From positions 18,472,749 through 18,536,748 of the forward strand of contig NC_066838.1 of NCBI RefSeq assembly GCF_001640805.2: a stretch of 64,000 bases of DNA. The letters are read 5' to 3'. A program made the translations under genes and the position numbers. Position 1 is the first letter of the stretch; each line of letters begins with the position of its first letter. Positions 22,561 through 36,263 of this stretch are shown piece after piece. The stretch comes from Lates calcarifer (lineage: Eukaryota > Chordata > Actinopteri > Centropomidae). The notes below the pieces were generated by a model. The model searched no databases and had not been told where the DNA came from. It was given only the letters and a program-made list of their open reading frames with translations.

Positions 22561-25525
22561 TTTAATCATAGGGAAGCATCTGACTTTCCAAGGAAGGCTA
22601 TGCTACAACAGTTTGTCATCACTTTCAACTTTACTGACCCTTGTTGGGAAATTTGGAAAATGTGAGATAGCTCCTGGCCGAAAGATCTGAGTAAGGTTTG
22701 AACTTTAGACCACATCACTGTGAGACATGTATGGTAACTGCTGAGTATGGAAGCCATGTGTTTGCATATTGGAAAATTAAGTATGTCGAATTAGCTATGA
22801 ATAGTTCCTCATTTTATGTATCATTGGATGTACTGACAACTATCACTGAATTACTTTGATACTTAAGAAATCTTAAAAGCCTGATGATTCTCAGGCAAAT
22901 TCTGAAGCAGTCCAACTCCTGTGCCAATATGAGAGAGAGTTTTTTCTAATTCTCCTAATTATTATGAGGATCTTTTCACATAATTATGAAATAGTAAGTG
23001 ATATATGAAAGTCACAATTATGAGAGAATATCTCCAAAAGTTTATTTTTTTTTTATTTTGTGAACACAATGTGCATCTGTAGCTGAGCTCATGCGAACTG
23101 TTCAACTTATTAGGAGAAAAAATAGACTTGGGTTGGGGTGGTGAGAAGAGGACCATATAAAGTTAAATTGTTTTTCTTTTTCTTTTTCTTGGCTTATTTA
23201 TTGTCAACCCCAGATGACCTTGCTACAGCTTTATAGAATTGTTGTTGCTTATCTGTTTTCACTAGTTTAAAACTTGTACTCTCTTGCCAGTGCATTCAGA
23301 TCAACATGTAATATGTGGTAAATTTATAGTGAAGTTGTGTTTTACTTTCAGTTGGGATCTTACAGTTCAGATACTTGTCAGGCTGAAACCTTTATTGTTC
23401 TTTGCCTCCCTTGTCTTTTTAGTTTCTGTTTGTCTGCTGGTATCAATTGCATGGATGCAGTATGATCTATTTGCATCAGATATTCATCTTGAATACAGTG
23501 TATGTTGTTTTTTCATACTGTATATGTATAGTTGTGAGCTGTGCTGTCAGTTCTCAGTATTTATCTAACATGTCATCATTTAGTGACGTGAGGATGGAAA
23601 GAAAGGCAAAGAAAACAGTGTAAAACAGTCGCACAGCTAACAGCATACTAAAAAAATATTTTGCTGAAGGATACAGTAGGTTGTTTGCTGCTATCTCGGG
23701 TTGGCTGCAAATAGAAGGCTTGTCTGTGTATGTAGTTGGTACGTTCTTTCCCTCAACCCTGTTTTAGGAACAAAGTGCAGAGAGCAGGAAATGTGATGCA
23801 CCACTGATAGTGGAACCTGTAGTGCCAAGTCAACAGATTTCTCTGTGGATTCTGCAGAACAGGCTCCTGGGTAACAATGTCGGTCAGGTTCTCAGGATGT
23901 AAGACTACTGCACAGGTATTGGAAATCATCTTGGTGTGCGCTGACCCTAATGTGGATCCATAAACCCTTCCACCCAGGTGATTGTAACCCCCACCCCACC
24001 TCCCCACATCCCAGGAGCTGGTTCAGAGTGGGAGTCGCTCTCGGTGTCTCAGTGGATTGGGTTCTGTAAATCTAAAGCTAAAACATCTGCTCCTGTTTTT
24101 GCAGTTTTTTAAGTTTTAAATTAAAGTCTGTGTAAAAAGGTGGTTGATGTAGCACTCAGGCTTGAATTAGCAATCACACACATATCAGGTTTCTTCTGCT
24201 CATGGCTCCTGAGTTGCCTGCCTTGTCAGCCCTTTAGTCCGGCAGTATTTATGCTGACCACATGGAGTTTCGTCTCCTAATGGTGTTTGTTTTTAACAGC
24301 GCTCTACAGTTACTTGTATCCCTTGTGTTCACTTTGGAATTAAATGACAGGTAATGCAAGATAGAGTTGCACATTTTCACAGCACACGGTTGTGATAAAT
24401 GACTTTTTTCTCAGCACTTAAGTCAAGACTGACTTAAATGTTGTGGCAGAATTACAAGACAAATGCCTGGTCTGCCTGGTCAGTTAATATAATGTGTTGT
24501 AAAGTGAAACGAAAAGTCACAAATTAATCTTTGAATAAAACTAGCATGTGTAGTCATGAGAGCTGTTTTTCTCACATGATGCATCAGAGGCTGGTGGTTT
24601 AATCAGAGCAGATCCACCGTGATCTGAACCTGTCCTCTGGGAGTTTGGAGTACAGAAGTGTCTGCAAGTGTTGTCATTTTTTATCTTGGTGCTGGTGGAT
24701 GCTTCAGCTGCAGGTGACAAAGAGCTGATGTGTCATTTTCTGCACAGTCTTGTCTTAAGTTTTAAGAAGTGTACTAAAGCTGTATTTAAAAGTAGACCTT
24801 CAAATAGAAAACAGGAGTGTTATATGTGGTGTTAGATTCGGGCGTGATGGCTGTGGCGGCAGTAGTTATTTAAATTCAGTATAAATCCCAGTCAGTAAAG
24901 AAGCACAAGTAATCTTGAATGATCAAATATTGATGAATAACATGACAAATCATTGCTAACTCCACTCCAACATTCTCCCTGTTAATGCTCTAATGGAGCT
25001 ATTATGAATGTTTCAATGCTGATGAATGAGCAGCAAAAGCTTTCGAGTTGTTGATTCTGTGCCAGATCACGGAGAGGATGTGTGCCATAGCAGGGCCTGG
25101 TTATCATTTCTAAGGGGTTGTGGGAAATAAAAAAACATAAGATTTTCTTCAGGCAGTACATACAGTCAATCCATATTTTGTAGAATGGAATCCATTCATT
25201 GCACATGTTCAGCTGCTACTGAACTGTAATTGCTTTGATGTTCAAGACCTGCTGTTGAACATGTTTGACAAGTTAAAGAAGCTGCAGGGTTATGCAAATA
25301 AGAGTTTATGATTGAGGATTAATGTTAGAAAAATGTGTTTAGAACCATTCTATACAGTGATCTGGTCATGTGTGCCTGTTAAACTGATGTTTTGGAGCTT
25401 TTCACATGAATCTGAATAAATTGTGTTGGAGGGATGCTGATTTTCTTTATAAGTTTCACAAATCTGAACATATCATGAATACATTTTAATGTTGGATTTC
25501 TTTGTATAAACTTTTGCTTTACAGT

Positions 25526-25810
25526 AGAGCTCAAATAATTTTGATTAGTAGATTAACAGAATTTTTATTGATTAAGTGATTTTTAAAGAAACATTTGATG
25601 GTTCAAGTGTCTCAAATGTGAGGATTTTCTTTTTTCCCTCGTTTTTTTCTTGTAGTAAAATTCAATATCTTTGGATTTTTTACTGTTGGTTGGACATAGG
25701 AAGAACAGGTCCAGGAATTATGCTGGACCTGTTGTGTCTATTTTCTGACATTAGATGAATCAAACACACTGGCAGATTAATCAGTAATGAAAATGTTAGT
25801 TGCAGCCCTA
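25526..25810. mobile_element. Dispersed 'ctgcaactaa...' inverted-repeat element, copy 2
   Basis: Begins agagctcaaataattttgat and ends atgttagttgcagcccta; the ends are imperfect inverted repeats as in the copy at 14,611-14,904. The middle is diverged. Confidence 0.6.
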
Positions 25811-27423
25811 GTTTACAATTTGGAAATACAGACAGAATTAAATATAAACATATGGAGAAATTGATTATTATAAAGAGATGAATAAACATAAATCTAAAAA
25901 AATATTGTATTAACTTTGTAGTTTCTTATTTTTAGAAGGGTTAGAATTAAAAATGTGATGTTACAAGGTGTTTTGCAGTATGCCACGGCTTTCATGTTTC
26001 TTCACTCATGTTGATATGATACTCTATTTCGGCGTATTTCATTTATCTCATTACAACGTTGACCTTGTCTGTTACACTTTACATCTGTGATGAGTGTGGC
26101 ACCGTGCCAGATGAGTTAATAGTCAGAGGATTTAATCAATAGATATTGAAGTATTTGATAAAGGTTCTTTTAGGTTGTCGATTTTGGCCTACAATGAATT
26201 ATCTCTCTAAAGTCACTGGTGGTTTTATATTGCCTTCCGTATTGGTTATAGTAACTGTGTCTTGGCTTCTCTGCTGTAATTTGCTGCCTAAGAAAACCTC
26301 AGCTGCCCTTACTGAGTCCCCTGGATGGAGCCTGTAGAGTGGAGATTGGCAAGTTCATAAATAGTTCACCCCAAGCCAGCATAACAGCTTTAGCATGTGT
26401 TTTGGGACCCCACGGCAGGAAATAATAGCATGATGGAGAAAGCTGCTCCTTGTGGCTGCCGGCGTCCACTCATTTACCCAGCGATCTGCTGAACAATCAG
26501 TGTGCCAGACCAAATTTACGAGCACATGAACTCCCTCTCTCCAGCAAAGCCCCTTCTAATGAAATACCCCTGCTAGATTAATGTCTACATAGGGATGATT
26601 TGCATTCAGACCCACCTATAAATCTCAAGCAATGGCCAAAGACAGTTTGCAACTTGCACTCAAAATCAACTGCAGGCTGCCTTCATCTGTAATGGACTGT
26701 CCCTCCTTGCATCTCAGTGTAGCTGCAGTCTTGCTGTAAAGAAGCAAGGCACTGCTGACCTTTGGTTCCCTCAATCAGTCCTATTAGGATGGAGTTAAGG
26801 TTGTTTTTTGTCCTTTGATGTAGCTGGTTGTCCCACGAGAAAGGATAATGATGGCTTTAATGAGCACTGTTACTTCTATCTGATGGTGTTACTGGTAAAG
26901 GCCACACCAAGGGGGGTCGGATGGTACATCTAAGCGTGAGTCAGATGGCTGTATTACGTTTAAATCACCAAACTCAAACTCTGATGTAACTTTTAACGAG
27001 ATAGAGAGCAAGAAAAAGTCCTGCTATTGATTCCTTTGACATTTGATAGTACAGTGTTCAAATCGCATAACATTTGCAGGATAATGTGGCCTCATTTCAG
27101 GCATGTATTTCAGAAAACACTGTTCTTTAGATAGCGATCGCTCTCAGATTCCTAAGTCTCACCTTGAAAGAAATCAAGATGTGAAAGCAGAGCTCTGTGT
27201 CTCATTGCCATTCTGTCTGTATGAGCTTCAAACAGGAACTTGATGGGTAAATGGCCACATATGCGTGTAACCAAGGTGTGTTGATAGACATGTATGGCTT
27301 TAACTAAAGTCCCAATCTGCTATCAGTGTTAAACCATTACTGATTCAGTTGAAAATACATGGTTTCATTTCAGTATCACTGTAAAACCAATGTAGTTGCG
27401 TCTGATTTGCATTGAAATGAGAC

Positions 27424-27782
27424 TTAAAGGTGCTATGTGTACATTTTTGCCATCACTGAGTAGCCAACATTAGCATTAACAGCTATTTTTGTGACCACTA
27501 GTAGCACTTTGCATCCATGTGTTTATGAGTGGGTCCCCTAGTTTGTTCGTGTGAGGATTCAAAAGCATGGACACAAACATGTGAGTGACACATTAGCTTA
27601 GGCAGAGAAAAGAAGACTGCTAGCTAGTAAACGTGGATGTAAACAGTGAAGAGTTCAAATGTTAAAATGACTTTGCAAATGTTTTTTAAAAAATTTTTAC
27701 GCCTCAAAGAGAGACACAGTGCATGCTGGTGAATAACAAAAACCTTGCATACAGCACAGAAAACTGTACACGGCCCCTTTAA
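27424..27782. mobile_element. MITE-like element with TTAAAGG ends
   Basis: The left end ttaaaggtgctatgtgtaca and right end tgtacacggcccctttaa are inverted repeats of about 18-20 bases, bordered by TTAA-like sequence. About 359 bases with no ORF. An inverted relative ends at 41,733. Confidence 0.7.
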
Positions 27783-27879
27783 TGAAGTTAAAGTTTGGGA
27801 TGAAGGGGTACACTGATGGTGGATCAGGGTTTGATTCTTCTCAAAGTTGGTTTGAAAAACAAAACTTTAAGGAAAATTG

Positions 27880-28130
27880 GATTGATACCACTTTCATGTC
27901 TGTGCACAAACTATGATGCTACAGCCAGCAGTTAGCTTAGCTCAGCATTTAAGCACAGCTTGTCATTTCTTCTGTTTGTAGACTAAGTAAATAAGATATA
28001 ATATGTTAAATAGTGAGCTTTAGAGGTGCTAGTGGATTTTGTTACCTTTGGACAGACCTAGGCTAGCCACTTCCCCCTGGTTGCAGACTTTATGCTGAGA
28101 TAAGTTCTTTCTTACATTACTGTTTTGCTA
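27880..28130. mobile_element. Truncated copy of the foldback element
   Basis: Contains ttgataccactttcatgtct, ccagcagttagcttagctca, gctttagaggtgctagtgga and agacctaggctagccacttc, the ordered inner landmarks of the family also seen at 8,052-8,601. The inverted ends are poorly kept. Confidence 0.65.
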
Positions 28131-28666
28131 TCAAATTTTATAATTTCCTCAGGATACAGAAATACAAGTAACCATTAAAAGTTTTATTTCTCAACTTGTT
28201 TACATAGTTGGGTTTGTTCTCAAAAAGCAAACCATAAATGGGTCATGGAGACAAAGTCAACTTTCTCTGATAGGCATATATAGCGTTACCTAAACCACTC
28301 TCCGTTTTTCTATTTTGTGAGAAAAATCCAATAGAAAACAACTTTTAAATGTATTCTGTGAAGTTGGTGCACACTTAATGTTTAATTTGCCCCCTTTTTA
28401 CTTCAGACCAGATAAGTCTTAAAATTTCTTTCCACCCTCTTTTATCATTACAAATTGTGATCAACACTAAAAACAGTGCATTCGGTGGGTCCACAAGGCC
28501 AAAGTACAGCTGCCTGTTCATTCTTTATTTCTTCACAGTTGAACCAATTATCCGCCTTGCAGCTGTCAAAACCAGCTGATGCAGCAGCTGAATCGAAGGC
28601 AATTTGTAGCATAGTACCTGTGGAGAGCTGTTTGAAAGGCTGCCACTAGTTTTCTGCCAAGTGGGA

Positions 28667-28671
<5 letters not shown>

Positions 28672-28723
<52 letters not shown>

Positions 28724-28784
28724 GTGTGTGTGTGTGTGCGTGTGCGTGTGCGTGCCTGCGTGCGTGTCTGTCTGTGTGTGTGTG
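28672..28784. repeat. (TG)n microsatellite, interrupted
   Basis: About 110 bases of TG with CG interruptions toward the 3' side. Repeat-derived ORFs here (poly-VC or poly-TH) are not genes. Confidence 0.95.
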
Positions 28785-31528
28785 GATCGCTGATGAGGTG
28801 GAGGCTGAGTCAACAGCTAAACACAGATGAGGAGCCACTGTTCACACATCTTCTTAGTCATCATGGTTAGACATCAAACATGTACTTCCTCACAGTTGAC
28901 TGGGCCTGTGACAGCCAGTGTTTGGGCAGAAATTTCTGTGGGAAGCAGTTTGGAGTCATGAACAATACACATAAACTTTAGAGGCTCACAACGTCTCCTC
29001 TGCAGCTCTTGTGCTGATTCTCACGTCTCGTTCGTGTGGTTTTAACATAGCTGGCACATCTAACTTCACCGGGCAGAGAATTACTTGCTGGTTCAACTTT
29101 TCTTGTTTCCACTCATAGTTGTTGAGCTGTGATCTGTGTATTTCCACTGCGGCTGCCGGTGTGTGCTGCTGTTTGCATTCTGTGTAACCCGGGACTTTAC
29201 AAGAGATTCTGAGAGCTGATCTAAATCCAGGCAATATGTTCAGGAATGCAGCCAGGGTGAAAGTGAGATTCCCCTGTATCCGTCTCTCACTGTTAGGTCA
29301 GGGTCCTCACTGCAGTCAAGGTTGGAGAATAGGGCAGTCAGCCTTTTCAGCATAAACAGGAGCTTTAAGGATCTGAGATAAAAAAAATCAGAACTTTATT
29401 AAGATCAGCCAAATTTCTGATTGTGTTTTGAAATACTGAGGTAAGAAGAGAAGTGTAATGTTTTTCCTTTAGGCATTTTGGTCGGAAATAACAGAATAAT
29501 GTTTGCAGATTTCAAGTCCAAACTATGACTTTTGATGTCAGATTTCACCTTGGCACGCATAACCTAAATGTGGCCAAGATAGATGAAATGTCTTCCAAAT
29601 GCGCATCAATAAAGGCACTGCTCCCAGCTTGACAACGATACAGATGAGTGACAGAGTTTGTATATCAATTCTTAAAGATCCAGTTCCCCTGCTGGTGCAT
29701 TTCATGCTCCTTGGCATTTTGTCTAAATACTATACACACTATTGACTATATTGACTTGTAGGGCAATGTCAGATGAGGAGGTGATGAGAAATGAAAGTAG
29801 GTGAAGGAAGCAGGTGGACTGTCTTGAGCAGTTTTCTGCAATCTGTACAAGTGTGTAAGTGTGTGCAAGTGTGTGTTTATGAAAAAGTGCCACCCTCCCT
29901 TTATGCAGGGGCAGCCAGCCACAGGGAGTCACGCACCAGTAACTCCGTAGTGATACATAATTGGACAGCACCATGAGAAGCAAACCACTACAGAGGACTG
30001 GACCAACTCATTAGATCTGCTTAACCAGACACATTTTTGCCTGTAATTAGTTGCTGATTAATACAGATCATTTAGGTCCCAGTAATATGGATGCCAGAAG
30101 TATGCGGTGCACTGAGGGGCCTAACACATGATGAATGCCCTTCATTTATGCACTGGACTGAGAAAAAGCCTTAAACCAGGGGAAGAAGACAGAAAGGCAC
30201 ACATGCATGTCATCAGAGAGGCAAGAACAAAATCAACATCAAACGTGGAAATGCTGCGTGCTTCATCTTGACTGCAGTGTTCTTTTTAAGAAAAATGTAT
30301 CTTATAAAACACTGACAATAAATCTGAAATACTGTACAAGAGCGTCAAGCTTCACAGTGTTCCTCTGAGCAACCTGTCAGTGTGAGTGAGCTGTTATAGC
30401 AGACGGCGGGATCAAGCCATTGATCATTTGGTGACATTGTTGTGAATGGAGGCAAAAACCACAAAATTGCAAGAAACGCTGTCCTTTTTTTTTCTTGATA
30501 GAAAGTTTTGTAAATTCAGTGTTACTTCAGATGTGATTTATTCTTGTTCGTCACAGCTTGAAGGGGTTTGTTCGCCAAAGTGTTTTGCGGCTGTCATGGT
30601 TTCCACCACATGGCACAGTGTATTCAGTAAACCCAATAACTGTGTTCAGTGGTTCAGTTTAAGGCTCTGTAATGTTCATGGTTAAAACACATTTCAAGCA
30701 AAGATGAAGTTAGGGCTGCATAATATGATTTTAAATTGAAGGATGAAGGTAAAATAATAATAAGCCTAACATTTAGTATGGCAGTGGTTTGCATGCAATC
30801 TAGTCTCCAATACACACACACTTCTTATTTATGAAACGTGTCATCAGTCATACACCTTGGACAAACTGTAATTACCTCAGATTTTCTTTTGAATTTAGGA
30901 AGGGAAATAGCCACATATGTATTTCCTTTATTGCCTTAGCACTCTGCTTTTTTTCTTATCCTCATAAAGAGGGCGGTAATGTGATGAAGTGCTAGAAGCC
31001 ATTTCTTTGCGGCTTAAATATATTCAACATTTTACAGCGAAAAACAAATAATGGGTTTATAATTACATTGGAGCAGGTCTTTCCTGAGGGAGGCACAGAA
31101 AGTAAAACAGCTTTAGGGGAAAGTGTCCAAGCCCTTATGATGCACGGTACTGTATTCAAAACTACAGAAATTGTTCTACCAAAAATAGGTTGCAAACACA
31201 GCTCGGAAAACAGGGATGCATGGGCAGCAAGATGTTGAATGTGTGAATCACCGCAGCTGTGTGGCCTACAGTATTTGATGTTCCAGTTCATTTGAAGCGG
31301 GGCAGGGAGGTATGATTAAATGAGCGGGCGAGTGCATTTTCTGCAGTCGTGTCCAGTTGCACTTACTCTTGCAGAAAGGCAGATTGATAAACTCTGAGTC
31401 AGCATTTTTCGCACTGGGTGTGCCTTCTGTCTGTTTCCTCTCTTGCAACAGGAAACGGGCTGTCCTCATTGCAACAGACTATATCTGAGACACAGGGTGA
31501 AAGAAAGGGCACAGATGTATGCTATCCA

Positions 31529-31560
31529 CACACACAGACACACACACACACACACACACG
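31529..31560. repeat. (CA)n microsatellite
   Basis: About 15 CA units with one CAGA interruption. Confidence 0.9.
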
Positions 31561-34476
31561 CTAGGGTAAAGGGCATGTTGAAGATAGACATGATAGTAAA
31601 GGCTGAAATGTAAGATTTGGTTTAAGGAAGCACCTGCATTGAAGTCTTAATTCTGCCATTGGAGATTTGGCTTCTCTATTGGCCACGGAGGGAGAAACCA
31701 ATCTAACAGCTTGCAGAGGCCTTCCTGTGGAATGATACCTCCAATGGGAATCAGCGTTTCATGCATTATTTAAAAAGGCTTTGGGAATGTACCTGAATAA
31801 ACCTCAGCAGCCAGTGTTTCTGCGCAGTGAGGAAAGATAAACAGTTTAACTTGCTCTCTAACTTCGAGTCACGTATCCATCATCATAAGGATGATAGATC
31901 CTGCTTAGATAAGGCAATAAAAAGTGCAATTCATTCATTTAATGACCAGACAAATGAGCTTTGTCCAGACTACAAGCAGGATTAATTAACACCTCATTAA
32001 TGTGCCTGTCTCTTACAATCATACATTCTGGAGAAGCTGTTTCACTTTGTCTTCACCTACCATGTTCTAAACCAAATGTGTGGCAATTTACCTCAAATCC
32101 AATGAGTGCAGCTCCTCAAGGTCTATTGATTCTCTTTCACTCAAAGAAGCAACTCATGCAAATTGTAGCACTGCAGGTGTTAAGTTAAAGTAACATATGC
32201 CTCTGTTGTCACTTGGAGCTTTAACTTAACAAGCCAGTGGCTCAGAAATGGAAGGGATAAAGAGATGAGGTACCACTTGAATGCCAATGACTGTTGACAC
32301 TGATCAGACTGTGTAAGATGTAGCAGACTGTCCAACTGTCTTCTGTAGAGGTGTGCTCTTGCAGAGTGTACTCAAAATGACCCAGGCATGACCCAGATTG
32401 CAGTAGTGTTAGTAGATGGAAGACTTTGCAGTCTCCTTTCTGTAGGACAGAGGAGCTGTCCAGGGTTCTGACCACTTCTTCTTAGCTGTAGTTTGCTCTG
32501 AGGATGTTCGGTCTGCATGGCTAGGCATTAAGAAGCTCGAAAGACACACATATCATTCAGCACAAAGATTTGTGAAATATAGTTTTTGGCTGATCTTTTT
32601 TGTTTTTTCCAATGATGCATTGTATACACAGCAATCGATAGCTCCAGTAATTGCCATTGGATCTGGACTGCAGCATGTGTGTCAATGAATCTCACCCTAT
32701 CACTGCATTATATTGACCCAGCACTAGTTTTCACCTCAGCTGAGTTCCACAGTCATAATGGGATTTGCTCTAATGAAAACAGCAGTGGTATCAAGTCTGT
32801 TTTGTGCTTTATGGAATAATTAAAGGATGCTTGCTGATATACTGGACAATTGCAAGCATATATTTAAGTAATACAAGAGAATCTGGAGTGAAGGGAAAGG
32901 TACACAGCTCACAGAAAAGGAAAACAAACAAGTTAACTAAGAATGATGAGGTAGGAGGGAAAAATCACCCAGCCAACAGAGAATTGGCCAAAGTATTACG
33001 CAACAGAGAAGCTCATTATTTCCTGAAGCCAGCTCAACAAAAAAGCTGAGCAGCACACCCCATCTAAGAAGAACCTTTGCAGCTACAGTACCTAATGGCA
33101 TAGTCAGTCACTGTATTGTCTTTTCACCGTGAATACCTCATTGTTTTCTTCATGTTAAAAGTGAAAAGAGGCAACAAAGGGGCCCGTAAATTTGCCCTGA
33201 TGCAGCCACGTGGTTGCTTTACTGCTCCTTAGTGCTGTGGTTCACAGAACAGGCTACATTTTATTTCTGTGGTGTGAAGAGTGTACTTCCCTTGCTGTTG
33301 GAAAGCCATTTACCACAGACTGTCTCTAAAAGTGCCTGAAATGAAATTTCATGACAGAAATAGAGAGCATGGAGTGTGTAACAGCAAAAACATGAACACA
33401 TGCACAGAGGCAAAGATGCATCAGACTGATGGTTTGATGCGTTTTGCTTGTAGAGTGTGATGTCTTGTGTAAAGTACATCCCCAAAATATCCATATACAG
33501 TATATCCAAATGAAAAATGTGTCATTGTTGCAGCCAGGAAAAACACTTCCCCATACTGAAGTCATCCACAATTATCCCAGAATCCAAAAATATATTTTTT
33601 TAAAGATGTAAATTGTTGTATATTTTGTGTAATCTTTAGCTTCCTTAATCCATTAGTGGTGTATGTAACAGAATTTTAAGCCTGGTGATTGGCTTTTCAT
33701 TGTCTTTTGTATTAGTGATTGAACTGGGAGAGGTATGTGTCCATCTAAGCCACGGAAGTGCTCCAGCTCCTAGGCGTCTGAATTTGTCTATAGAGAAAAT
33801 AAATGGGACTTGGAATAGCACCTTTCACCTTGCAATTCCAGGACCCTGAAATTGAGGCAGCTAAATGGAGTTCAGCCACATTTTATTTTATTATTTACAC
33901 TTGTGCTTTTCCTACTGTGACATGTCGAGATGAAAAAGAGCTGTTTAGTTGTCATGTCTGAGGCCATTGTTACAGGTAGTGTTGAGAGGTGCTTTCAATG
34001 TTTTGTCCACCCTTCTTATGTATTGGTCCAGTGCTGTACCACCGCTAACTATGGCCTCAAAAATGACCATAGAATTTAATCTACACCAAACCAAATAAAG
34101 AAAGTACTCTGTATCTGCAGTGACAAGAAGCTTTGTATTTATAAGAAGCCCTGCATTGGCAGAGGAGACATTTTCGACACACTCAGTGGAATATCAAGTG
34201 TCATTTTCTGAATGTCACATTTAAGTTGTTGCAGGAATTTAAAGTGTGGCCTTTTTTTTAGGAGACCAGCTTGATCTGCATCATAGTGTAGCACCCCTTA
34301 GTGCCAAACAGCCAAGTTTGGCTTCTGTAATGCAGTTGCTGAATCAAGTAATGGTGGTCAGTGAGGCGTTTTATTTTACTGTACATGTCTTTAGCTTCAT
34401 TGATGCCGTACTGCAGCATCCTTATTTCCATCTGCTCAACAAAATCATTGAACTGTTTTTTTTTTCTGTCTTCCAG

Positions 34477-34506
34477 GTCTGAATGTGACACCCCCAGAAT
34501 GGTCAG
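34477..34506 (+). CDS. iqsec1: Candidate 30-nt cassette microexon of iqsec1
   Basis: A strong acceptor (T-run, then tctgtcttccag) is followed 30 bases later by a good donor (ag|GTATGT). Joined to exon 18,631-18,890 it stays open and adds SECDTPRMV, entering and leaving in phase 2, so skipping it would keep the frame. I know of no matching peptide, so this rests on splice-site quality and phase symmetry alone. It could be chance. Confidence 0.3.
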
Positions 34507-35342
34507 GTATGTCCATCTTGAATATATTGCACTTTATCTTCAGGACTGTACATCTGCCTGTAAATATTCTCTCTTAAATCACTTCTAAATCCTGTGCCTT
34601 TTGAGCAGAAAATTCATATTGCTGGAGAAAATGCTTTGGTGAAGAAATGGTGTTATGTAAGTCTTTTGATTTGAGTGCGTAAAGCCGAATAACCAGGGAT
34701 CATAGTGCTATATTCAGAGTGAGGTTTTCCTCTGTGTGAGGGATTGAGGCAGGCCTGATGTGATGCCTGTTGTCGGTGTTTGTGGATATCACAGTGTGGA
34801 GGAAATGATTAGATTTTATGTCAAGTGGAGTCCAAGGTCATATTCCACTGTTGTTAGCTCGCTGGCTATGTGAACTTTAGTTGCCAGAGATTTGTAGTGG
34901 TGTCGTCTGGTGACAGAGTTGAGATGTGGGCTGATTTAAAACTGCAATGTGAATCCATCATTGCTGAGCTAAGAAATATGGCTTGTGTGTAGACAGTGCA
35001 TGGGCTTCGCTTGCTGGTAAACACACTCCTTATCTGCAGCTTCTCTCTTTAGGGATGCCTCGCCGTGGGATCTGAACAGCCTCCTCTTCCTATGCTTCTG
35101 CGATTCAAGGACCCGACAGTGTCTAGACAAGTTTGAAGGGAGTGTAGCAAAGCCTGTCCTGTGTTTTAGTGAAAAATTTTCCAGGCCATGTCTGTTCTTT
35201 CCTTGGGTGCTCTACTGTCTGTGCTGCTCCCCAGGCTGCTTTCTCTTCTGCTCTAAATGTCCCATTACAAATTTGAAGCAAATCCACAGGGTCACAGCCT
35301 GGAGATGTGTGCCAGTCTTTGTCTTTGTACCATCCCAGTAAA

Positions 35343-35343
35343 T

Positions 35344-35388
<45 letters not shown>
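35343..35388. repeat. (TG)n microsatellite
   Basis: Over 20 TG units with one TA interruption at the start. Confidence 0.95.
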
Positions 35389-35390
<2 letters not shown>

Positions 35391-36263
35391 GTTTTCCTGC
35401 CACTCAGTAGCATCCCCGCCAACAGTAGTGTGCCAAGACAAAAAAATCAGCACAGAAAATAGGTTATATCAAAATTTAATATGTACTGTATAAAATCAGT
35501 TGAGTAAAAAGATCTAATCGACTTTTAACATTTTCTGTTTCAGTGTTTTTAGGTTTCCAGCTGCCAAACATTAATCTCACTCAAAACATCCAAATGCTGT
35601 AATGAATGTCATTTGAAGATTTAAAAGTTAGAGACTGTTTTTAGTTACAAAACTTTGCCTCTGGGGTGAAATTGCTTGTGGACAATAGAGGGATTTTATG
35701 AAAAACTAAACAATTGACTGTTCAAGAATGTAACTCCTGATATGTTCTGGAGAGTTTTAAACATTAGGCTTGCACAGTCAGTTTCACTGCTATCACTGGC
35801 ATTCAGTCTTACTAGTGCAGCCACCAGTGTTGATGATTGAAAACTGCCAAAAAATGTTTATTGTAAAACACAGTTTACAAAAGAATTGTTAGTGTTTTTT
35901 ACCTGATGTTTGATCCTGTTGGAGCGTTATGGTGTGGCTGACACCTGTTGTCGTCACTTAATAGTTGTGATTTTTGAGATGCTGTGACCATTATCATCAA
36001 TGGTTTAATTAATTAAGCAAAGGCCAAGATTCCAGGACGTGTCAGATTATCTATTATCGTTTAGGCCAATGCAAAGAACATCTTCTGGGGTATTCCCTCA
36101 TTAACAGATGTGATATAGGGTATATTGATATCATCAGAAGCTCTTCTGATTATCATATTTTTTTCATGTCTGTGAGCCCTAGCGCGTGCTGCTGCTGATG
36201 GTAGAATCTACAAGCATAGCAGTAGAAATGGAGGGCAAAGCTTCACAGGCAAACAATCCCATC

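Larger units (their letters stand above)
18891..34476 (+). other. iqsec1: iqsec1 long intron, first part
   Basis: About 15.6 kb with no supported exon. It holds a TTTTC pentanucleotide array (19,310-19,366), several dispersed repeats (20,515-20,690; 20,820-21,000; 21,273-21,345; 22,336-22,560; 25,526-25,810; 27,424-27,782; 27,880-28,130), a large TG microsatellite (28,672-28,784) and a CA run (31,529-31,560). The rest is unremarkable AT-rich intron. Confidence 0.65.

Noticed and set aside
28566..28870. Poly-Thr-His and poly-Val-Cys ORFs
   Set aside because: Translations of the TG/CA microsatellite.
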